From Lysobacter sp. cf310 (GTDB lineage: Bacteria; Pseudomonadota; Gammaproteobacteria; Xanthomonadales; Xanthomonadaceae), in assembly GCF_900114355.1 (NCBI RefSeq), contig NZ_FOSS01000003.1, positions 599,125 through 663,124 on the forward strand: a stretch of 64,000 nucleotides of DNA. The letters are read 5' to 3'. Position numbers and translations under genes: made by a program. The notes below the pieces were generated by a model. That model saw only the letters and a program-made list of their open reading frames with translations. It was not told the DNA's origin and made no database searches. Below, piece by piece: positions 1 through 9,105 of this stretch; positions within the stretch are counted from its first letter, which is position 1; the number at the start of each line of letters is the position of its first letter.

Positions 1-1216
1 CGAGCTCGCCGTCCAGCGCGTCGACGATGCAACGCTGCACGCTGCCGACCTTGGCCTCGAGCTTGGCCGCCGAGATCTCGGCCTGGCGCTCCATGAAGCG
101 CGCCAGACGCTCCTGCTTGACCTCTTCGGGCAGCGGATCGGGCAGCGCGTTGGCCTGGGCGCCGTCGACCGGCGAATAGGCGAACGCGCCGACGCGGTCG
201 AGCTGGGCCTCGTCGAGGAAATCCAGCAGCTCCTCGAACTCGGCCTCGGTCTCGCCCGGGAAGCCGACGATGAAGGTGCTGCGGATGGTGATGTCGGGCG
301 CGATGCCGCGCCAGCGCTGGATCCGCTCCAGGGTCTTGTCGACCGCGCCGGGACGCTTCATCAGCTTGAGCACGCGCGGGCTGGCGTGCTGGAACGGAAT
401 GTCCAGGTACGGCAGCAGGATCGGCATGCCGTTGGCGCCGGTCTGCGCCATCAGCGGAATGATGTCGTCCACGTGCGGATAGGGATAGACGTAGTGCAGG
501 CGCGTCCACAGGCCGAGCTCGCCCAGGCCTTCGCACAACGCCTTCATGCGGGTCTGGTAGGTCTTGCCGCGCCATTCGCGCTCGGCGTACTTCACGTCCA
601 CGCCGTAGGCCGAGGTGTCCTGCGAGATCACCAGCAGCTCGCGCACGCCGCCCATGGCCAGCTTCTCGGCTTCGCGCAGCACCTGATCGACCGGACGCGA
701 GACCAGATCGCCGCGCATCGAGGGGATGATGCAGAAGCTGCAGCGGTGATTGCAGCCTTCGGAAATCTTCAGGTAGGCGTAGTGCTTGGGCGTGAGCTTG
801 ACCCCGATGCCCTCCTCGGCCTCGAACGCGCGGCGCGGCACCAGGTCGATGAAGGGATCGTGCTTGGGCGGCAGTGCGGCGTGCACCGCGGTCATCACGC
901 TGGCGTAGTCCTGCGGGCCGCTGATCGAGAGCACGTCGGGGTGGGTCTCGCGGATCAGCTCCGAGCGCTTGCCCAGGCAGCCGGTGACGATGACCTTGCC
1001 GTTCTCGGCGATCGCCTCGCCGATCGCATCCAGCGATTCGGTCACCGCCGAATCGATGAAGCCGCAGGTGTTGACCACCACCACGTCGGCGGCGTCGTAG
1101 CTCTGGACGATGTCGTAGCCCTCCACGCGCAGCTGGGTGAGGATGCGTTCGGAATCGACCAGGGCCTTGGGGCAACCGAGGCTGACGAAACCGACTTTGG
1201 GATTGGCTAGGGACAT
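1..1216 (-). CDS. rimO: Ribosomal protein S12 methylthiotransferase RimO (3' part cut by window edge)
   Basis: RimO is a radical-SAM enzyme that adds a methylthio group to an aspartate of ribosomal protein S12. The protein begins [18 protein letters not shown], and Cys15 is the first ligand of the N-terminal UPF0004 iron-sulfur cluster. The radical-SAM signature [11 protein letters not shown] lies near residue 155, followed by MRGDLVSRP. About 405 codons are visible. The family is usually about 440-460 residues, so only the C-terminal TRAM part is missing beyond base 1. The start at 1216 puts the Cys15 motif at the usual distance. The gene is divergent from the dienelactone hydrolase gene across a 193-bp gap. 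Identification is firm. Confidence 0.95.
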   Translation of the reverse strand, partial: MSLANPKVGFVSLGCPKALVDSERILTQLRVEGYDIVQSYDAADVVVVNTCGFIDSAVTESLDAIGEAIAENGKVIVTGCLGKRSELIRETHPDVLSISGPQDYASVMTAVHAALPPKHDPFIDLVPRRAFEAEEGIGVKLTPKHYAYLKISEGCNHRCSFCIIPSMRGDLVSRPVDQVLREAEKLAMGGVRELLVISQDTSAYGVDVKYAEREWRGKTYQTRMKALCEGLGELGLWTRLHYVYPYPHVDDIIPLMAQTGANGMPILLPYLDIPFQHASPRVLKLMKRPGAVDKTLERIQRWRGIAPDITIRSTFIVGFPGETEAEFEELLDFLDEAQLDRVGAFAYSPVDGAQANALPDPLPEEVKQERLARFMERQAEISAAKLEAKVGSVQRCIVDALDGEL

Positions 1217-1409
1217 GCGTGCGAGGGCCTGGCGGGACGCTCGGGCGCGCATGCGCGCGGGATCGGGCGTACTGGCTGAGTAATGGAATGCGGATGCCCG
1301 TGGGCAGGCGCGGAACGGAGGCGAAACCGGCGCGGGCCGCCGCCGGGGTCGCGAATTATAGCCCCGGCGCTAAACTGGACTCGATTCCCGCAGCTGAACG
1401 GAGGCCGCC

Positions 1410-2072
1410 ATGGGCCAGTGGACCGATCTGGACACCCCGCACGGGCCGGTCGCGGCCTGGCGCGCCGACCCCACCGGCCCTTCGCGCGGCGCGCTGGTGC
1501 TGCTGCAGGAGATCTTCGGGGTCAACGCCCACATCCGCAGCGTCGCCGACCGCTTCGGCCAGGCCGGCTACACCACCCTGGCGCCGGACCTGTTCGCTCC
1601 GGTCCAGGCGCATATCGAGCTGGGCTACGACAACGAGGCGGCCGCACGCGGGGGCGAACTGCGCAATGCGGTCGGTTTCGAGCGTGCGGTCGAGATCGCC
1701 GGCGCCGCCGCACACCGCCTGCAGGACGAAGGCCTGCGCACCGGCGCGGTGGGGTTCTGCTGGGGCGGCAGCCTGGCCTTTCTGTGCAATACCCGCCTGG
1801 GCCTGCCGGCGGTGAGCTATTACGGCGCGCGCACCGTGCCGTTCCTGGGCGAGCCGACGCGCGCGCCCATGGTGTTCCACTTCGGCGAGCGCGATGCCAG
1901 CATCCCGCCCGAGGCCATCGACGCCCACCGCGCGGCGCTGCCGAACGCGCCGATCTACCTCTATAACGCCGGCCACGGCTTCAACTGCGACCTGCGCCCG
2001 GATTACCACGCCGACAGCGCGGACCTGGCCTGGAGGCGTACCCTGGACTTCTTTGCGGACGCGCTGAAATGA
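1410..2072 (+). CDS. Dienelactone hydrolase family protein
   Basis: This is a 220-residue cytoplasmic alpha/beta hydrolase of the dienelactone hydrolase family. The nucleophile motif GFCWGG places the catalytic Cys at residue 117. The acid lies in FGERDAS and the histidine in AGHGFNC near the C-terminus, giving the expected Cys-Asp-His order. A GGAGG sequence sits just upstream of the ATG. The stop overlaps the next start (ATGA), so it is probably translationally coupled to the HIT gene. The family hydrolyses lactones and esters. The real substrate is unknown and nothing nearby suggests chloroaromatic degradation. Confidence 0.85.
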   Translation: MGQWTDLDTPHGPVAAWRADPTGPSRGALVLLQEIFGVNAHIRSVADRFGQAGYTTLAPDLFAPVQAHIELGYDNEAAARGGELRNAVGFERAVEIAGAAAHRLQDEGLRTGAVGFCWGGSLAFLCNTRLGLPAVSYYGARTVPFLGEPTRAPMVFHFGERDASIPPEAIDAHRAALPNAPIYLYNAGHGFNCDLRPDYHADSADLAWRRTLDFFADALK

Positions 2073-2479
2073 ATCCCTGGCACCTGCATCCGCAACTGGC
2101 GGACGACACCCACCCGGTCGCGCAGTTCAAGCTGTGCGAACTGCGCCTGATGGACGACGCCAATCATCCCTGGCTGATCCTGGTGCCGCGCATCGAGGAC
2201 GCGGTCGAGCTGATCGATCTGAACGAGGCCCAGCAGACCGAGCTGATGCGCGAAGTCGCGGTCGCCAGCCGTGCCCTGCAAAAGGCGTTCTCGCCGCACA
2301 AGCTCAATGTCGCCGCGCTGGGCAACCTGGTGCCGCAGCTGCACGTGCACGTGATCGCGCGCTTCCGCGAGGACATCGCCTGGCCGCGTCCGGTCTGGGG
2401 CATGGCGACCGCGCAGCCGTATTCGCCCGAAGCGCTGATCAGCCGCATCCGGCGCCTGCAGGACGCGCTGGCGGCGTGA
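2069..2479 (+). CDS. HIT domain protein
   Basis: A 136-residue histidine-triad family protein, probably a nucleotide hydrolase or transferase. The motif QLHVHVIARF carries His92 and His94, with Gln in the position of the first triad histidine; I recall this substitution from a proteobacterial subgroup. The N-terminal stretch LMDDANHPWLILVPR and the C-terminal WPRPVWG are also typical of that subgroup. The gene overlaps the upstream hydrolase by 4 bp (ATGA) and the downstream pxpB start (GTGA), so all three are likely co-transcribed. The substrate cannot be read from the sequence. Confidence 0.85.
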   Translation: MNPWHLHPQLADDTHPVAQFKLCELRLMDDANHPWLILVPRIEDAVELIDLNEAQQTELMREVAVASRALQKAFSPHKLNVAALGNLVPQLHVHVIARFREDIAWPRPVWGMATAQPYSPEALISRIRRLQDALAA

Positions 2480-3186
2480 GCGCGCATGCGCCGCTGGCGC
2501 TGGCGCTGGCCGACGACGCCTGGTTGCTGCGCTACGCCGACGGCGATGCCACCGCCATCGACGATGCGATCAACGCGCGCGTGCATGCCGACGCGGCGCG
2601 CCTGCGCGCGAGCGCGCCAGCGTGGTTGCGCGATCTGGTGCCGGCCTACGCGAGTCTGGCGGTGTTCTTCGACCCGGCCGCGATCGACGCGGAGCGCGTG
2701 CGCGAGTGGTTGCATGACCGCCTCAGTGGCAGCGCTTCGACCATGGCCGTCGCCGCGGCGCGCGAAATCGAAATTCCCGTCGTCTACGGCGGCGAGGACG
2801 GTCCCGATCTTGTAGCGGCCGCCGCCGAACTCGGCCTGACGCCGCAGCGCTTGATCGAACGCCACGCCGCCGGCGAATACACCGTGGCGATGATCGGCTT
2901 CGCGCCCGGTTTCCCTTATCTGTCGGGCCTGGACCCGGCGCTGGCGCTACCGCGCCTGGCGACGCCGCGCACGCGCGTGGCGGCCGGCAGCGTCGCCATC
3001 GGCGGCGCCCAGACCGGCATCTATCCGCGCGACAGCCCCGGCGGCTGGCGCATCCTCGGGCGCACGCCGCTGCGCTTGTTCGACCCCGCGCGCGAGCCGC
3101 CGACCGCGCTGCTGCCGGGAGACCGCGTGCGCTTTCGCGCCATCGATGCCGCCGCCGCGGCGGCGATCCGGGACCCGCCGGCATGA
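2476..3186 (+). CDS. pxpB: 5-oxoprolinase subunit PxpB (KipI-like)
   Basis: PxpB forms the ATP-dependent bacterial 5-oxoprolinase with PxpA and PxpC, turning pyroglutamate into glutamate in the cytoplasm. The 236-residue product has the family motif GFAPGFPYLSGLDPAL in its middle, followed by LPRLATPRTRVAAGSVAIGG. I chose the GTG at 2476 because it overlaps the HIT stop as GTGA and gives the usual family length; the same frame stays open further upstream inside the HIT gene. The stop overlaps the pxpC start (ATGA). KipI of Bacillus, the KinA inhibitor, is the same family, but the pxpC and pxpA neighbours favour the enzyme. Confidence 0.9.
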   Translation: MSAHAPLALALADDAWLLRYADGDATAIDDAINARVHADAARLRASAPAWLRDLVPAYASLAVFFDPAAIDAERVREWLHDRLSGSASTMAVAAAREIEIPVVYGGEDGPDLVAAAAELGLTPQRLIERHAAGEYTVAMIGFAPGFPYLSGLDPALALPRLATPRTRVAAGSVAIGGAQTGIYPRDSPGGWRILGRTPLRLFDPAREPPTALLPGDRVRFRAIDAAAAAAIRDPPA

Positions 3187-4148
3187 CGCGCGTCGTCGAG
3201 GTCGTAGCGCCCGGCTTGCTGAGCACGCTGCAGGACCTGGGCCGCGACGGCTGGCGCCATCTCGGCGTGGCGCGCGCCGGCGCACTGGATCCGGACGCCG
3301 CGCGCCTGGGCAACCGCCTGGTCGGCAACGCGCCGGAGGCGGCGGTGCTGGAACTGACCCTGCACGGCCCGACCCTGCGCTTCGACGCGCCGTTGCGGAT
3401 CGCCTTGACCGGCCGCTGCGTGGTGGCGCGTTTCGACGGCATCGCCTTGCCGATGGGGCGGCCTATCGACCTGCCCGCCGGCACTTTGAGCCTGGGGGCG
3501 GTGCGCGATGGCGCGCGCGCCTGGCTCGCCGTCGACGGCGGCTTCGCGGCGGCGCCCGTGCTGGGCAGCCGCAGCACCGACCTGCGCGGCGGCTTCGGCG
3601 GCCACGAGGGCTGCGCCTTGCGCGCGGGCGACCGGCTGGCCCTGGTCCCCGGTTCGATGTTCGCGATCGAGACGCCGCGCATTCCCGGTTGGTGGGCCGA
3701 TCCGGAATTCGACGAGCACCGCGACGCGCCCGTGCGCTACTTGCCTTGCAACGATGCGGCGGCGGCCGCCTTGGCCAGCCGGGCCTGGCAGGTCAGCGCC
3801 GCCAGCAACCGCCAGGGCCTGCGCCTGCACGGCGCGCCCTTGACCGGCGCACGCGCGGGCGGCCTGTCAGAACCGGTGGCGCCCGGCACCTTGCAACTGC
3901 CGCCCGACGGCCAGCCTATCGTCTTGCTGGCCGACGCCCAGACCGTCGGCGGTTATCCGCGTTTGGGCCACGTCATCGCCGCCGACCTGCCGCGGCTGGC
4001 GCAACTGCCTCCGCACGCCACGCTGCGCTTTCGAGCCTGCACGGCCGCGCAGGCCCAAGCCGCCGCGGCCGAAGCGCGGGCGCGGCTGCAGCGTTTGTAT
4101 TTGGCGCTGGAACGCCCGCTGGCGCGATTTCTGTCCGCCGCCACGTGA
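3183..4148 (+). CDS. pxpC: 5-oxoprolinase subunit PxpC (KipA-like, biotin-dependent carboxyltransferase family)
   Basis: PxpC is the partner of PxpB in the 5-oxoprolinase complex. The 321-residue product opens with VVAPGLLSTLQDLGRDGWRH, characteristic of the AHS2/KipA family, and contains GSRSTDLRGGFGGHEGCAL and SNRQGLRL further on. It overlaps pxpB by four bases. The third subunit, pxpA, lies 2.4 kb downstream on the same strand, separated by a palindromic repeat, a DUF885 gene and a small membrane protein gene. The name rests on family resemblance and on having all three subunits in one locus. Confidence 0.9.
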   Translation: MTRVVEVVAPGLLSTLQDLGRDGWRHLGVARAGALDPDAARLGNRLVGNAPEAAVLELTLHGPTLRFDAPLRIALTGRCVVARFDGIALPMGRPIDLPAGTLSLGAVRDGARAWLAVDGGFAAAPVLGSRSTDLRGGFGGHEGCALRAGDRLALVPGSMFAIETPRIPGWWADPEFDEHRDAPVRYLPCNDAAAAALASRAWQVSAASNRQGLRLHGAPLTGARAGGLSEPVAPGTLQLPPDGQPIVLLADAQTVGGYPRLGHVIAADLPRLAQLPPHATLRFRACTAAQAQAAAAEARARLQRLYLALERPLARFLSAAT

Positions 4149-4174
4149 CCGGCCGAGCCGCGAGGCTCGCTCTC

Positions 4175-4295
4175 TGTGGGAGCGGCGTAAGCCGCGAATG
4201 CGTCACCTCAAGCTACGGTGTCAGTGATTCGCTTCGCGTCCATCGAGCCGCGACGCAAGCGTTGTAGCGCGATCGCGGCTTACGCCGCTCCCACA
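4175..4295. repeat. REP-like inverted repeat pair with 23-bp arms
   Basis: The left arm at 4175-4197 (starting TGTGGGAGCGGCGTAAGCCG) and the right arm at 4273-4295 are perfect reverse complements over 23 bp, separated by 75 bp. Each arm also contains its own short hairpin (GCGGCGTAAGCCGC). Right-arm copies recur at 63919-63941 and, degenerate, near 55640 and 55840. This is a dispersed palindromic element of the REP type. The remaining gap 4149-4428 holds no gene that I can support. Confidence 0.8.
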
Positions 4296-4428
4296 TTGGC
4301 CCGCGCGGCACGTTGCGATGTCCACACCACACCGCGACCACGCTCTCATCGCACACGACTTCGGGCACTGGTTGCTGCCGGCGCGACATGCTTAGCATGC
4401 CCGCTCGACCCCGCTCCGGAGAGTTCGC

Positions 4429-6255
4429 ATGCGTCCCGTCCGTCTGCTGTCTCTGTCCGCCTGCATCGTGCTCGCGCTGGTCGCGTGCAAGGCGCAGACG
4501 CCTGCTACGCCCGATGCCGCCGCCCCGGCCGCCACGGCCACCGCCGCCGCCAACGCCGACTGGCAGCCCGCGATCGACGCCTTCATCGACGGCTACTTCA
4601 ATCACTACCCGACCGCCGCCGCCAGCGCCGGCAAGCACGAATTCGACGGCAAGCTGCCCGATTGGTCGCCCGAAGCCCTGGCCACCACCGGCGCCTGGCT
4701 GGAGCAGCAACGCGCCAAGCTGGCCGCGTTCGGCGACGACAAGCTAGACCCCGATCAGCGCTTCCAGCGCGAGTACGCGCTGTCGGTGATCGACGGCCAG
4801 CTGTTCTACCTGAAGGATTCCGGCTTCCCGAACAAGAACCCGGCCTTCTACGCCGGCGACCTCTCGCCGAGCATGTACCTCACCCGCCCCTACGCGCCGC
4901 TGCCGCAACGCATGGCCGCGTTCGCGAGCTATCAGGAAGCCCTGCCCAAGGCGGCCGAGCAGATCCGCGCCAACCTCAAGGGCCCGCTGCCGGCCAGCTA
5001 CATCGAGTTCGGCAACATCGTGTTCGGCGGCCTGGCCGAGTTCTTCAAGAACGACGCGCCCAAGGCCTTCGCCGAGGTGCCCGATGCCGCGCTGCAGGCG
5101 CGTTTCAAGGCCTCCAACGCCAAGGCGATCGAGGCCATGCAGGGCCTGTCGGACTGGCTGACGGCGCAGAAGCCACAGGCCACCCAGGACTATGCGATCG
5201 GCGCCGAACGCTTCGCCAAGATGCTCAAGGCCACCGAACGCGTCGACCTGCCGCTGGACCGGCTCAAGGCGATCGGCGAGGCCGACCTGGCGCGCAATCT
5301 GGCCGCGCTCAAGGCCGCCTGCGATCAGTACGCCGCCGGCCAGACCATCAACGCCTGCATCGACAAGGTCAATGCCGACAAGCCGCAAGGCGGCGCGGTC
5401 GAAGGGGCGCGCGCGCAACTGGTCGACCTGCGCAAGTTCCTGGTCGAGAAGGACCTGGTCACCATCCCGGGCACCGAGGAAGCGCGCGTCGAGGAAGCGC
5501 CGCCGTTCAACCGCACCAACTTCGCCTACATCGAGATTCCGGGCCCGTACGAGAAGAACCTGCCCTCGGTCTACTACATCGCGCCGCCGGATCCGAAGTG
5601 GCCCAAGGCCGAGCAGGACGCCTACGTGCCGGGCAAGGCCGACCTGCTGTTCACCTCGGCGCACGAAGTCTGGCCGGGCCACTTCCTGCAATTCCTGCAC
5701 GCCAACCGCTCGCAATGGAAGTTCGCTCAGCTGTTCGTGGGCTACGCCTACGCCGAAGGTTGGGCGCACTACACCGAGGAGATGATGTTCGATGCCGGCG
5801 TCGGCGGGGCCACGCCCGAGATTCACATCGGCCAGCTCAGCAACGCCCTGCTGCGCGACGTGCGCTTCATCTCCGCGATCGGCCTGCACACCGGCGGCAT
5901 GACCGTCGCCCAGTCCGAGCAGATGTTCAAGGACAAGGCGTTCCAGGATCCGGGCAACGCGCGCCAGCAGGCCGCGCGCGGCACCTACGATCCGGGTTAT
6001 CTGAACTACACCCTGGGCAAGCTGATGATCATGCAGCTGCGCGAGGATTGGACCGCCAGCCGCGGTGGCCGCAGCGCCTGGAAGGCGTTCCACGACCAGT
6101 TCCTGAGCTACGGCGGCCCGCCGGTGCCGCTGGTGCGCGCGCAGATGATGGGCGGCCCGGCCGAAGCCAAGCTGTGGCAGGCGCCGGCGGCGGCATCCGC
6201 TCCGGCGGCCGCGCCGGCTGGCGCCGACAAGCCGCAGACCGCGCCCGGCACCTGA
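4429..6255 (+). CDS. DUF885 lipoprotein, putative zinc metallopeptidase
   Basis: A 608-residue DUF885 protein. The N-terminus (LSLSACIVLALVACKAQ) ends in a lipobox with Cys23, so it should be a lipoprotein facing the periplasm. The motif HEVWPGH at residues 412-418 matches the HExxPGH zinc-binding signature of this family, and EGWAHYTEEMM supplies a further candidate ligand. Members are thought to be metallopeptidases, but the substrate is not established. GGAGAG stands just before the ATG. Its place between pxpBC and pxpA-pcp suggests, by context only, a role in supplying peptides to the pyroglutamate pathway. The C-terminus is a low-complexity Ala/Pro tail. Confidence 0.8.
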   Translation: MRPVRLLSLSACIVLALVACKAQTPATPDAAAPAATATAAANADWQPAIDAFIDGYFNHYPTAAASAGKHEFDGKLPDWSPEALATTGAWLEQQRAKLAAFGDDKLDPDQRFQREYALSVIDGQLFYLKDSGFPNKNPAFYAGDLSPSMYLTRPYAPLPQRMAAFASYQEALPKAAEQIRANLKGPLPASYIEFGNIVFGGLAEFFKNDAPKAFAEVPDAALQARFKASNAKAIEAMQGLSDWLTAQKPQATQDYAIGAERFAKMLKATERVDLPLDRLKAIGEADLARNLAALKAACDQYAAGQTINACIDKVNADKPQGGAVEGARAQLVDLRKFLVEKDLVTIPGTEEARVEEAPPFNRTNFAYIEIPGPYEKNLPSVYYIAPPDPKWPKAEQDAYVPGKADLLFTSAHEVWPGHFLQFLHANRSQWKFAQLFVGYAYAEGWAHYTEEMMFDAGVGGATPEIHIGQLSNALLRDVRFISAIGLHTGGMTVAQSEQMFKDKAFQDPGNARQQAARGTYDPGYLNYTLGKLMIMQLREDWTASRGGRSAWKAFHDQFLSYGGPPVPLVRAQMMGGPAEAKLWQAPAAASAPAAAPAGADKPQTAPGT

Positions 6256-6347
6256 ACCCGCGCGCCGGGCCGCTGCGGCGGCCCGGCGCAAGCGGCCGCG
6301 GCGCCCAGCTTGGTGGCACACTGGGGCCTCACTCGGGGGAGCGATCT

Positions 6348-6530
6348 ATGAGACCGAATATCGTCGGAGCGATCGTGCTGATCGTGCTCGGCACCGTGTT
6401 CCTGCTCGACAACCTGGGCCTGGCCGACATCAGCCTGGGGCGGCTGATCCGGACCTGGTGGCCGGCGATCCTGATCGTGGTCGGCCTGGGCATGCTGTTC
6501 AGGCCGCACCGCAAGCGCCACGACACCTGA
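6348..6530 (+). CDS. Small two-helix membrane protein (DUF5668 / LiaI-LiaF-like)
   Basis: A 60-residue protein with two hydrophobic segments, about residues 4-20 (IVGAIVLIVLGTVFLLDN) and 33-52 (WWPAILIVVGLGMLF), and a basic tail RPHRKRHDT. The pattern VLIVLGTVFLLDNLG...WWPAILIVVGLGML is that of the DUF5668 / LiaF transmembrane region, found in envelope-stress proteins and many stand-alone small proteins. A GGGGGAG-like ribosome site precedes the ATG. It lies between the DUF885 gene and pxpA. The function is unknown. Confidence 0.75.
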   Translation: MRPNIVGAIVLIVLGTVFLLDNLGLADISLGRLIRTWWPAILIVVGLGMLFRPHRKRHDT

Positions 6531-6567
6531 GGTCCGCTGCGGCGCCGCTTTGAGGCAGAATCGCGGC

Positions 6568-7332
6568 GTGAGCGTTCCGAACCGCAAACGCATCGACTTC
6601 AACTGCGACCTCGGCGAGGGCTGCGGCGACGACGCCGCGATCCTGCCCTACGTTAGCTCGGCCAATATCGCCTGCGGCGGCCATGCCGGCGACGACGCCA
6701 CCATGCGCGCGACCCTGCGCCTGTGCCGCGAACATGGCGTCGCGATCGGCGCCCACCCGGGCTACGAAGACCGCGAGCATTTCGGCCGCCGCGTGCTGCC
6801 GTTGGACCGCGACGAGATCGGCATGCTGATCCTCAGCCAGCTCGCGCGCCTGGCCGCGATCGCCGCCGACGAGGGCTTGCGCCTGAGCCACGTCAAACCG
6901 CATGGCGCGCTCTACAACCTGGCCGCCGACGACCGCATCGTCGCCGACGCCATCGTCGGTTCGGTCGCGGCCTTCGATCCCAAACTGGCCGTGTTCGGCC
7001 TGTCGGGCTCCGAACTCACCGCCGCCGCCGAGGCCGCCGGTCTGCGCGCGGTGCACGAAGTGTTCGCCGAACGCGGCTACGGCCCCAACGGCCGCCTGCT
7101 GCCACGCGGTACACCGGGCGCGGTGCTGGAGACCCTGGAACAGGCGGTCGCGCAGGTGCACAGCCTGGTCACGCGCGGCGAAGTCGTATGCGCCGACGGC
7201 AGCCGCCTGCCGCTGCGCGCCGATACCCTGTGCCTGCACGGCGACCGCGCCGACGCGCCCGAGTTCGCGCGCGCCGTGCGCGCCGCGCTCGAAGCCGACG
7301 GCATCCGCATCCTCGCGACCGACGCCGCGTGA
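6568..7332 (+). CDS. pxpA: 5-oxoprolinase subunit PxpA (LamB/YcsF family)
   Basis: PxpA is the third subunit of the 5-oxoprolinase complex. The family signature FNCDLGEGCGDDAAILPYVSSANIACGGHAGD appears at the N-terminus (shown here only as its key elements DLGEG and ACGGHAGD), followed by GAHPGYED and VKPHGALYN. I prefer the GTG at 6568 (254 residues) over a TTG at 6550, because GAGG at 6552-6555 can serve only the later start. A 124-bp gap separates it from the DUF969 gene, and the two probably share an operon with pcp. Confidence 0.9.
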   Translation: MSVPNRKRIDFNCDLGEGCGDDAAILPYVSSANIACGGHAGDDATMRATLRLCREHGVAIGAHPGYEDREHFGRRVLPLDRDEIGMLILSQLARLAAIAADEGLRLSHVKPHGALYNLAADDRIVADAIVGSVAAFDPKLAVFGLSGSELTAAAEAAGLRAVHEVFAERGYGPNGRLLPRGTPGAVLETLEQAVAQVHSLVTRGEVVCADGSRLPLRADTLCLHGDRADAPEFARAVRAALEADGIRILATDAA

Positions 7333-7456
7333 TCGCAGCGGCCGCTCCCGCCCGCATCGATTCCCCAGCGCGTCCGTCGCGGCGCGACGCGCAAGCGACC
7401 TCTCCCGACACGGACGTCCCCACCGCCGGCCGCGCCGCGGCCGCCAGGATCCGCCC

Positions 7457-8155
7457 ATGAATTATTGGCCCTTGCTGGGCGTGGCCGCCGTCGTGCTCGG
7501 CTTCGCTCTGCGCCTGAATCCCGCTCTGGTGGTGGTGGCCGCCGGCTTCGTCACCGGCCTGGCCGCGCACCTCTCGCCGCTGGAGGTGCTCGAAGTGCTG
7601 GGCAAGGCCTTCACCGACAAGCGCTTCCTGCTGCTGTTCCTGCTGACCCTCCCGGTGATCGGCCTGCTCGAACGCCACGGCCTCAAGGAACACGCCCAGG
7701 CCTGGATCGCGAAACTGCGCGGCGCCACCATGGGCCGCCTGCTGATCGCCTATCTGCTGATGCGCCAGTTCTTTTCCGCCCTGGGCCTGACCAGCCTGGG
7801 CGGCCATCCGCAGACCGTGCGCCCGCTGCTGGCGCCGATGGCCGAAGGCGCGGCACAGGTGCGCCACGGCGAGTTACCTGAAGACGAGCGCCAACGCATC
7901 CGCGCGATGTCGGCCGGCACCGACAACGTCGGCCTGTTCTTCGGCGAAGACATCTTCATCGCCTTCGGCGCGGTGTTGCTGATCCAGAGCTTCTACGCCG
8001 AGCACGGCATCCAGCTGGACGCGTTGCAGATCGCGTTCTGGGGCATCCCCACGGCGATCTGCGCGTTCGCGATCCACACCGTGCGCATCCTGCGCTTCGA
8101 GCGCCGCCTGGCCAAACGCCTGGCCGCCGCGCAGCCGGAGACGCCGCCGGCATGA
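7457..8155 (+). CDS. DUF969 membrane protein, candidate 5-oxoproline permease subunit
   Basis: A 232-residue inner-membrane protein with several hydrophobic helices. One starts at residue 4 ([17 protein letters not shown]), others near 55 and 95, and one near 165-200. It matches the DUF969 family by its [20 protein letters not shown] and [16 protein letters not shown] stretches. The gene overlaps the DUF979 gene by four bases (ATGA). DUF969 and DUF979 genes are known to travel together beside pcp and pxp genes, and they are predicted to form a transporter. I infer 5-oxoproline or pyroglutamyl-peptide uptake from this context; nothing in the sequence proves it. Confidence 0.8.
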   Translation: MNYWPLLGVAAVVLGFALRLNPALVVVAAGFVTGLAAHLSPLEVLEVLGKAFTDKRFLLLFLLTLPVIGLLERHGLKEHAQAWIAKLRGATMGRLLIAYLLMRQFFSALGLTSLGGHPQTVRPLLAPMAEGAAQVRHGELPEDERQRIRAMSAGTDNVGLFFGEDIFIAFGAVLLIQSFYAEHGIQLDALQIAFWGIPTAICAFAIHTVRILRFERRLAKRLAAAQPETPPA

Positions 8156-9105
8156 TCACCCTCACCCACGTGTACTGGCTGCTCGGCGCCTACCTCGCCG
8201 CCCTGGCCTGGCGCGGCTGGCGCGACCGCGACAACCCGCGCCGCCACACCACCGCGCTGTTCTGGGGCCTGCTGGCGTTCCTGCTGTTCGCCGCCGACCG
8301 CCTGCCGCCGAAACTGGTCGGCGCCATCGTCGTGCTGCTGGCCCTGCTGGCCGGCTTCGGCGGCCTGCGCATGGGCGGCTACAGCCAGAGCAGCGCCGAG
8401 GAAAAACACAGCGAAGCGCAGCGTCTGGGCAATCGGCTGTTCTGGCCCGCGCTGCTGATTCCGGCGGTCACCTTGATCGGCGCGCTCGGCCTCAAGCGCA
8501 TCCAGTTCGGCGGCACGCCCTTGCTGGAAACCGCCAACGTCACCCTGGTCTCGCTGGCGATCGCCTGCGCGATCGCGCTCGCCGCCGCCTGCCGCCTGAC
8601 CCGGCAGACGCCATGGAGCGGCGTGGAGCAATCGCGGCGCCTGGTCGACTCGATCGGCTGGGCCGCCCTGCTGCCGCTGCTGCTGGCTTCGTTGGGCAGC
8701 GTGTTCGAGGCCGGCGGCGTCGGCCAAGCCACCGCCGCGGTGGTGCGCTCGGTGATTCCGGTCGACAACCCCTTCGTGGTCGTCGTCGCCTACGCGCTGG
8801 GCATGGCCTTGTTCACCATCATCATGGGCAACGCCTTCGCCGCGTTCCCGGTGATGACCGCCGGCATCGCCCTGCCGCTGCTGGTGCAGCAGCACGGCGC
8901 CGAGGCCGCCTCGCTGGCCGCGATCGGCATGCTCTCAGGCTATTGCGGCACCCTGATGACGCCGATGGCGGCCAACTTCAATCTGGTGCCGGCGGCATTG
9001 CTGGAACTCAAGGATCCTTACGGCGTGATTCGCGCGCAGTGGCCCACGGGCGCGCTGTTGCTGGCCTGCAATGTGCTGCTGATGTACTGGATCGCGTTCC
9101 GATGA
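8152..9105 (+). CDS. DUF979 membrane protein, candidate permease partner
   Basis: A 317-residue polytopic inner-membrane protein of the DUF979 family. Hydrophobic segments are spread over the full length. One conserved-looking stretch is [20 protein letters not shown], followed by [24 protein letters not shown], which resembles re-entrant regions of secondary transporters. It overlaps both neighbours by four bases (ATGA at each end), so DUF969, DUF979 and pcp look translationally coupled. The most economical reading is a two-component 5-oxoproline permease feeding PxpABC. This is an inference from co-occurrence. Confidence 0.8.
   Translation: MITLTHVYWLLGAYLAALAWRGWRDRDNPRRHTTALFWGLLAFLLFAADRLPPKLVGAIVVLLALLAGFGGLRMGGYSQSSAEEKHSEAQRLGNRLFWPALLIPAVTLIGALGLKRIQFGGTPLLETANVTLVSLAIACAIALAAACRLTRQTPWSGVEQSRRLVDSIGWAALLPLLLASLGSVFEAGGVGQATAAVVRSVIPVDNPFVVVVAYALGMALFTIIMGNAFAAFPVMTAGIALPLLVQQHGAEAASLAAIGMLSGYCGTLMTPMAANFNLVPAALLELKDPYGVIRAQWPTGALLLACNVLLMYWIAFR

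Noticed and set aside
4175..4295. Possible CRISPR-like repeats
   Set aside because: The repeats are palindromic, dispersed singly or in inverted pairs and without regular spacers; no cas gene is nearby. They fit REP elements.
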